The notes below the pieces were generated by a model. The model was not told the DNA's origin. It did not search any database and worked only from the letters and a program-made list of their open reading frames with translations. Below, piece by piece: positions 57,439 through 64,000 of a stretch of DNA of 64,000 nucleotides. The DNA comes from Hyaloscypha bicolor E (lineage: Eukaryota > Ascomycota > Leotiomycetes > Helotiales > Hyaloscyphaceae). The stretch is from positions 620,001 through 684,000 of the forward strand of contig NW_020194559.1 in NCBI RefSeq assembly GCF_002865645.1, in the 5' to 3' direction. Numbering within the stretch: the first letter of the stretch is position 1; every line of letters begins with the position of its first letter. A program made the translations under genes and the position numbers.

Positions 57439-57741
57439 TGTTACGATTCAGCTTTCGACCTCGTTAGCTGACATGGTCAGCTGACATGGTTGCCCATGTC
57501 CTGTTGCCCATGTCCCGTTGCCTCCTAGACATACGTGATGCGGCCGCCTCGCTAGGGAAGTAGGCTTGGAATATACTGGAGATATTTAGAAGGCTAAGCC
57601 CCTTTGGGACTAGCGTACTATGGGGTATATATACTCCCTCGCAGCCTCTTGTATTCTAGTTTTCCCTTCCTTAGCTTTGAATTGTCTTTGTAAGGGACCT
57701 TCTACCTTGCTTTCCAAGCCCTGAATACCGTACCCGTAATA
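57439..57741 (+). repeat. 5' LTR
   Basis: 303 bp starting tgttacgattcagc and ending cgtaata (probably cgtaaca originally, complementary to the tgttacg start). Retains several CpG and GC-rich stretches such as gatgcggccgcctcgctagg. Less mutated than the 3' LTR. Confidence 0.9.
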
Positions 57742-58089
57742 GTATTTAAAGCTTATTTCCTTTAATCCTATAGAGGATTTTAAATAAACTAATTTAGAAC
57801 TATTAGAAATATAGGCGCCGCCAAGACAACGGAACCTCAGAAATACAAGTAATAGATTCCAGAATAATAAAAGTAAAAAGCTTTAGAATCCTTAGAGAAA
57901 TCAGGTATTTATATCTTTATAAATATATACTAGTAGTATATTAGAAACTTTCCTGAAAACCCGAAAATCGAAGAATTTCGAATAAAGGCTACTTTTTAAT
58001 CAAGTCCTAGAGTAATAGATATATATAGGCCAGTAACCTGACTACTACTCTCAAGCCCTATCCTATAACCTTATAGGCCCTATATATAT

Positions 58090-61000
58090 ACCGGTAATAA
58101 GATTACTAGGGAGGATATAGTAGAGGAAAAGTATAATAGGTTAATTTCCCAGGATACTATATAACTAGGAACTATATTAACTTCCGCCAAGGCTTCTGGT
58201 AAAGCTCTTACTAGTTCAGGTCGTCCCGTTAGCGGCCCTTTCCGAACCAAATATCCTATTAGTATTTCTGGAGAGTTTATAGACGAGTCTATAAAAATAG
58301 AACCCTCTGCTTTTATTTTAAAGCTTTTAGATACTAATAATTATATTATTACTAGAGAGTTATATAAATGGGCCAAGAAGTCCGATCTCTTGCTTTTAGA
58401 TATTAATATTATTATAAAGAGCTACCGGGAAAACGTTTAGAGGGCCTTTTTATATAAGAATGCCTATAGTTATAATAAAGCTATTCTCGAGAATACCAAG
58501 CTCTATAATACTAAACTCGAGAATAATATTAAATACTATATAGCTATAGTAAATTAGTTTATAATAGCTCTAGCTATTCTTGCTCTATTTGCTCCGAACC
58601 CCTCTTTAAAGGATTCCGAACTATCTCCCGCTTATTTCTGTCTAGAATTCCCTATATCTTATACTTTCTTTAGAGATACTAGAGTTACTAAGCTTCCAGA
58701 TCTAATTCTCTTTACTAGAGATTATACTGTCTTTAATAACTAGCTAGTTTAGATTAAGAATAAGCTATAAGGAAATACTAATTTATATTTCTTAGAGAAT
58801 CTCAAGATTATTTATATTTCTAGTAAACTTACTAGTAATATTCTTGTCCTAACTAATTCTTATATAAATAAAAATAGTCCGAATTAGTACTATTAGCTTT
58901 TAGAGTTCTATTCTTACTTGAAGAAGCTATTTTCTAATCCTAATAAGATATAGAACGCCTGCTATAACTTTGGTAAGCTTTAAATATATTCTAGTTAAGT
59001 ATTTTAGGAATTCTATACTTTTTTCTTATAATTATTTATAGAAAGTAGTATTAGTTTTTAAGATATTAAATATAAACTAAATAAGAAGCTCTTATTAAAG
59101 CTCTAGGAATTAGTATATATATATTATAATAATTCTTCTATTAATACTACTTGCTTTACTTAGTACTATATTACTAATAATTAGTAGATTAAGGCTATAT
59201 ATAAGAAAACTAAGGAGTATAAGAAGGCAAGAGCTATCCTAGCCAAGTTTATTTCTAGTATTATATTCCTATATATTCCTAAGAAGTATACTTCTAAGAA
59301 GAAGCCCAAAAAGCCTATATTAACTACTCTTATTAAATATATATTCCCTTATAAGCGCAAGTAATATCCTATAAAGACCGAGGATCTCTTAATTATTAAA
59401 TACTTTAATTATAATAAGTTCGGTTACTATACTAGATATTATTTGCTTTTATATAGTAAGGAAACCAAGATAGCTTTCTTTAGAATTAAGCTAGGCTTAG
59501 TTCCTATTTTACCGGAATATACTATTCTAGTAAAATATTTAGAGAATTCGAGCTCTAATTCTAGTATAAAACCAGAAAACGAATACCCCTAAAGAAAGTC
59601 TCTACTTTAGGGGCTTATAATATGGATTTGGTAGAGATTAACTTAACTTGTCTAATAGAAGGAAATACTCTTATAATACTCTATATTATTAGTATAAATG
59701 AATTAGGAATTAAGTCTTTTTCCCTTATTAATACTAGAGCTAATAGTTATGCTTTTATTAATATAAAGCTTATTTAGCTTATAGAATAATTCTTAAAAGT
59801 AGAACTATAATCTTTTCTCTTATCCTATATTATATATGATTTTAATAAAAAGTTAACTAAGTTTACTAAGAAATATATAAAAGTCTTATTTCTAATAGAC
59901 AAATAAAGTATTAATATATTTATAATTATCCTAAACCTTAGAGATTATAATATTATCCTTAGTAGAAAATAAATAATATATATTAATATTCTAGTTAATT
60001 ATAGAAGATATAGGCTTATATAGCTAAAGAATAAGCCTAAATCTGTATGATTTAGTTATATTATTAGTACTTCTTAGTAATAGCTAGAGAAGTAACCTAA
60101 TAAGAAATATTAAAAAGATACTAATTAATAAGATTTTATTATAAGCTATTTCTGGAAATCTTTTATTCTTAAGTATTCTTTCTTCTTTTAGACTAATTAG
60201 AAGGAATTATATAAGACTATAGAAAAGGAGCTTTTATAGCCTAATTAAGATATAATACCTAAGTAAAAGCCAAAGAAGTAGGAAGAGGTTCTTAATAAAA
60301 AGTAAATACTAGACCTAGCTATTCTTATTTCTATAGTATTTAATTATATAGCTAAAAAAGAAAATAATATTATTAGCCGAATCTCTATTTATAAGATTAA
60401 TAAAGAGCTTAAAGCTCGGAAAAAAGAAGCTATCTCTGGCCCAGAGAATTAATAACCGGAAGAAATAGAGCTTTAGTAATTATAGAAAATATTATTTCCG
60501 GAACTTAAGAAATATGTCTTTATTTTCTCTAAGAAGAAATCTAATACTTTTCTTTCCTATAGATTATATAATTATAAGATCCAGATTAAAGGCCTAAAGG
60601 AAACTAAGAGTATTAGATATTAATTCCTCTAGTAATAGTTTACTTAAGAGCTTTTAGAAATCAAGTATTTCTTAGAAAATAATCTAACTAAGGGCTTTAT
60701 TAAAGCTAGTCAGGCTCCCTTTATTTTACTAGTTCTTTTTATAAAGAAAGCAAATAGAGGTTTATACTTCTATATTAATTTCCGCCGTCTAAATAATATT
60801 ATCCGGAAGAATTAATATTTCCTTTTACTTATTAATAAGACTTTAAATTAATTATCTAAAGCTAAGATTTATACTAAATTAGATATTTGCTAAGCTTTTT
60901 ATTATATAGCTATAGACCTGAACTTTTAGGAGCTAATAATATTTCATACCTACTATAGAGTATATAAATATAATATCCTCTAGAAAGGCCTTATAAATAG

Positions 61001-63430
61001 CCTAGCTATATATTAATACTATATAAATAATATATTTTTTCGAGTATCTAGATAACTTTTATATAGTATATTTTAATAATATTCTTATTTACTTAGAGAA
61101 CCTAGTAGAATACAAATAGTATATATGAAAAGTACTAGATTACTTATATTTTACTAGCCTTTAAGTAAATATTAAGAAATCGGAATTCAAAGTTATATAT
61201 ATAAAATATTTAGGCTTTATTATTTCTATATCTAGTATTAAAATAGATTCCAATAAAGTCAAAGTAATATATAACTAGTAATTCCTAAAAATACTTAAGA
61301 GTATATAGTTCTTTCTTGGCTTCTATAACTTTTATAAATACTTTATTAGAAAGTATAGACGAATTATTAGATCTCTTATTTTATTTATAAAAAAGGGTAT
61401 TCTCTTTAAATAGTCCGAGTAATATTAAAAGGCTTTTACTTGCCTAAAGAAAGCTATAATTTCTATTCCGGTTCTATAATATTATAATTCAGATCTGCCT
61501 ATAATAATAGAAATAAATATATCTAAAAAAGTAATTACTGGCCTATTCTCTTAATAAGACCCGGAAACAGGCCTTTAATATCCTATAGCTTATTTTTCTA
61601 AAACTATATTCCTAGTAAAGCTTAATTATAATATATATAATAAGGAAATACTTACTATAATACAAGTACTAGAGAAATAGAAAGCTAAACTAGAAGGCCT
61701 TTAGGATATTTCCTTTAAGGTCTACTCTAATTATTATATTTTAAAGTACTTTATAACTACTAAGAAACTCTTTTCTTAATAAGCTAGATAAACTAAGCTC
61801 TTATTTTACTATTATTTTAAACTTATATATTATTCTAGAAAATCAAATAAGTAAGCAAATACTTTATTATAAAGATAAGATAAAGTAAATGCCTAGGGCC
61901 AGATTAAGAAAAAGTTATAAACTCAAGTATTTCTTCCTAAAGATAAGATTAATCCAGAGATTATCTATAACTTATAACTTGTAGTAATATTTTATAAAGT
62001 TGGCTTATTTAATCCGGAATTCAGCCCTAAAAACCAAGTATATACTAAAGACTTCCCGAAGAAAAATACCTCTATTAGAGGCGTAATTCTTCTAAAAGAA
62101 AGTATTTTCTTAGAAGCTTTACTAGTAAACTCCGCTATAGTAGCCCCTATAAAAGTACTATTAGAAGCTTCTACCGAGTATAATAGTTTATAACTTATAG
62201 ATAAGATTCTATAGGATAATTATATATTACCTAATTTAGAGAAGCTATATATAATAGCCCAAGCCAAAAGTAATATCTAGATATTATAAGACAGCCTTCT
62301 TTTATATTATAAGAGACTTTATATTATAAAGAATGAAATAATCTCTAAATTACCTTTATAGATTACCCTAATTCGTAAAGTATATAATAAATTCCTTTCT
62401 GGATATCCTAGATATATAAAGCTCTATTAGCTACTAAAGAAGTAATATTACTAGCTATTTATAGGTAAGGATATTAATTAATATTATAGTAATTACTATA
62501 CTTATAGGAGATTATATATATCTAGAAATAAGAAGCCTGGTTTGCTTTATTTCCTTCTAGTTCCTAATTACCTCTAGTAATATATTACTATAGATTTCAA
62601 GAGCTATCTAGAAAGCAAATTGGGCTATAATATAATTACTATATTTGTGAATTATTTGTCCAAATACCTAATTATAATTCCCGTATAAGATATAATTATA
62701 GCCAAGTAGCTAGTATTTCTATTTTTACTTTATATAATATACTAAGTAGGTATTCTAGAAATAATTATATTAGATTAGGAACCCTAATTTATATCCGATT
62801 TTTGAAGCGAATTCTATATAAGAATTAGTATAAAGCTCAAGCTCTTAATAGCTAATTATTTCTAAACGAATAAATAAATAGAAGCTAAATAGGAATAAAG
62901 CTAAAGTATTAGTAAATTAATTATATAAATTATAATAACTTACCTAAGATAATATAAAGTAAATACAAGAATAATATATAGTATAAGCTAATAAATACTA
63001 CTATCTAATTAATTTCAAAGTCGAAAACAAGATATGAGTTACTATAAAATACTAGAAATCCGATTATCCGAGCTAGAAGCTAGAGAACTAGATAGAAAAC
63101 CCGTTTGAGATTCTAGAATAGTATAGCTATTTATTTCTCCTGAAATTACCGGAAATTATAAAGATATATCTAGTTTTTTATATAGAGAAGCTATAAAAAG
63201 ACTCCCAGAATTCTCTGCTAGGTTAAGTAAATCCGGAACTGCCTCTATTAATACTAGAGAATAGTAAATAAGAGTACGGTATTAAGCGGGTTATTATAGT
63301 TAAGCTAGTAAGAAATAAGCTAAAGTATAGAATTTATTAGGTTAGTTAGAATAAGGATCTAGTATAGTATCTAGCTTTAGTACTAAGTAATAGCCCCCTG
63401 GTTTTATAAAGTTTCTATAATAATAATATT
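58090..63430 (+). pseudogene. gag-pol remnant of the Ty3/gypsy element
   Basis: Gag-like sequence runs about 58090-59590. Its CCHC zinc knuckle at 59401-59442 now reads YFNYNKFGYYTRYY, with Tyr at every metal-ligand position. The aspartic protease motif at 59730-59741 reads N-T-R-A instead of D-T-G-A. Reverse transcriptase spans about 60740-61400 (YINFRRLNNI, KIYTKLDIC); its YxDD box at 61069-61080 reads Y-F-N-N. Integrase sequence is recognisable near 62570-62960 (TIDFKSYLESKLGYN, LSKYLIIIPV). A chromodomain-like stretch lies near 63310-63420. Stops are numerous in every domain. Each catalytic change is a G-to-A on this strand, except the zinc-knuckle His, which is C-to-T. Confidence 0.85.
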
Positions 63431-63675
63431 AATATACTAGAATCTCTATAAAACCTATAATATTAGCTAGACTATATAAAAAATAATACTTATCCAGAAT
63501 TATACGGAAATAATAATAAACTCTCCTAAATTATATAGTAAAAGCACTAGCCTTTTATATATAATATCTATATATGAGATACTAGTTTACTTTAGGAAGG
63601 AAAATAATACAAAATTAGATAAATTAACGGCTTTTATAAAGCTCGGGAACAAGCTTATTCTAAAAAAAGAAGTAA

Positions 63676-63978
63676 TATTATAATTTAGCTTTTAACCTCA
63701 TTAGCTAATATAGTTAGCTAATATAATTACCTATATCCCGTTACTTATATCCCGTTGCCTCCTAGATATATATAATGCGGCCGCCTTACTAGGGAAGTAG
63801 GCTTGGAATATACTAGAGATATTTAGAAGGCTAAGCCCCTTTAGGACTAGTATATTATAGGATATATATATTTCTTTATAGCCTCTTATATTTTAGTTTT
63901 CCCTTTCTTAGCTTTAAATCGTCTTTATAAGAGACCTTTTATCTTGCTTTCCAAGTCCTAAATGCCGTATCCGTAATA
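63676..63978 (+). repeat. 3' LTR
   Basis: 303 bp, collinear with the 5' LTR, starting tattataatttagc where the 5' copy has tgttacgattcagc. Differences seen by eye are almost all C-to-T or G-to-A relative to the 5' LTR. Followed by aggct, the target duplication. Confidence 0.9.
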
Positions 63979-64000
63979 AGGCTCCCCTAATTAGCTATAC

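Larger units (their letters stand above)
57439..63978 (+). mobile_element. Full-length Ty3/gypsy-type LTR retrotransposon, RIP-mutated
   Basis: 6540 bp with two 303-bp LTRs and the 5-bp target duplication aggct on both sides (57434-57438 and 63979-63983). The internal order gag (zinc knuckle), protease, reverse transcriptase, RNase H region, integrase, then a chromodomain-like end is that of a Ty3/gypsy chromovirus. No complete frame survives. Confidence 0.92.

Overview
The window looks like nuclear DNA of a filamentous ascomycete (Pezizomycotina). Genes have several short introns of about 41-90 nt with GT...AG borders. HET, WSC, GNAT and ABCC families of fungal type are present. Transposon copies carry dense C-to-T/G-to-A changes of the kind made by repeat-induced point mutation (RIP). 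I cannot fix class or species from sequence alone; a leotiomycete is possible but only a guess. All gene models are read by eye from reading frames, splice borders and family motifs.

Layout. 0.2-22 kb is mostly a metabolic gene region: a carboxylesterase with one frameshift, homogentisate 1,2-dioxygenase, a D-amino-acid oxidase, a CorA-like membrane protein, a divergent enolase, and a head-to-head pair encoding 2-methylcitrate synthase and 2-methylisocitrate lyase, two core enzymes of propionyl-CoA disposal. These are followed by a tandem GNAT acetyltransferase pair, one copy decayed. 22.5-24 kb is an AT-rich repeat island with a hAT-type MITE. 24-36 kb holds a DnaJ/membrane protein, a ten-exon secreted WSC protein, a small secreted protein and a tail-anchored coiled-coil protein. 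36.9-45.3 kb holds an intact HET gene, a mariner-type MITE, a RIP-damaged pogo-type transposon and a calpain. 47-53.5 kb is a graveyard: an ABCC transporter pseudogene that stops inside its second nucleotide-binding domain and abuts a HET gene with two WW domains, itself broken by a 974-bp hAT-type MITE. 53.6-64 kb is an AT-rich, gene-free block ending in a full-length Ty3/gypsy retrotransposon (57439-63978) with matching target-site duplications.

How the genes fit together. The methylcitrate pair, which shares a 455-bp intergenic promoter, is the only clear pathway unit; the enolase lies just beyond it on the same strand as the synthase. The rest are unlinked accessory or housekeeping functions. 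The most striking story is genome defence and decay: in the retrotransposon the zinc knuckle, protease and reverse-transcriptase catalytic residues have each been changed by G-to-A, and the pogo transposase keeps one 747-codon frame broken only by stop codons. I did not find a clearly new multi-gene system. The best novelty candidates are the propeller/ASH/triple-WSC secreted protein, the HET-WW architecture, and the MITE families.
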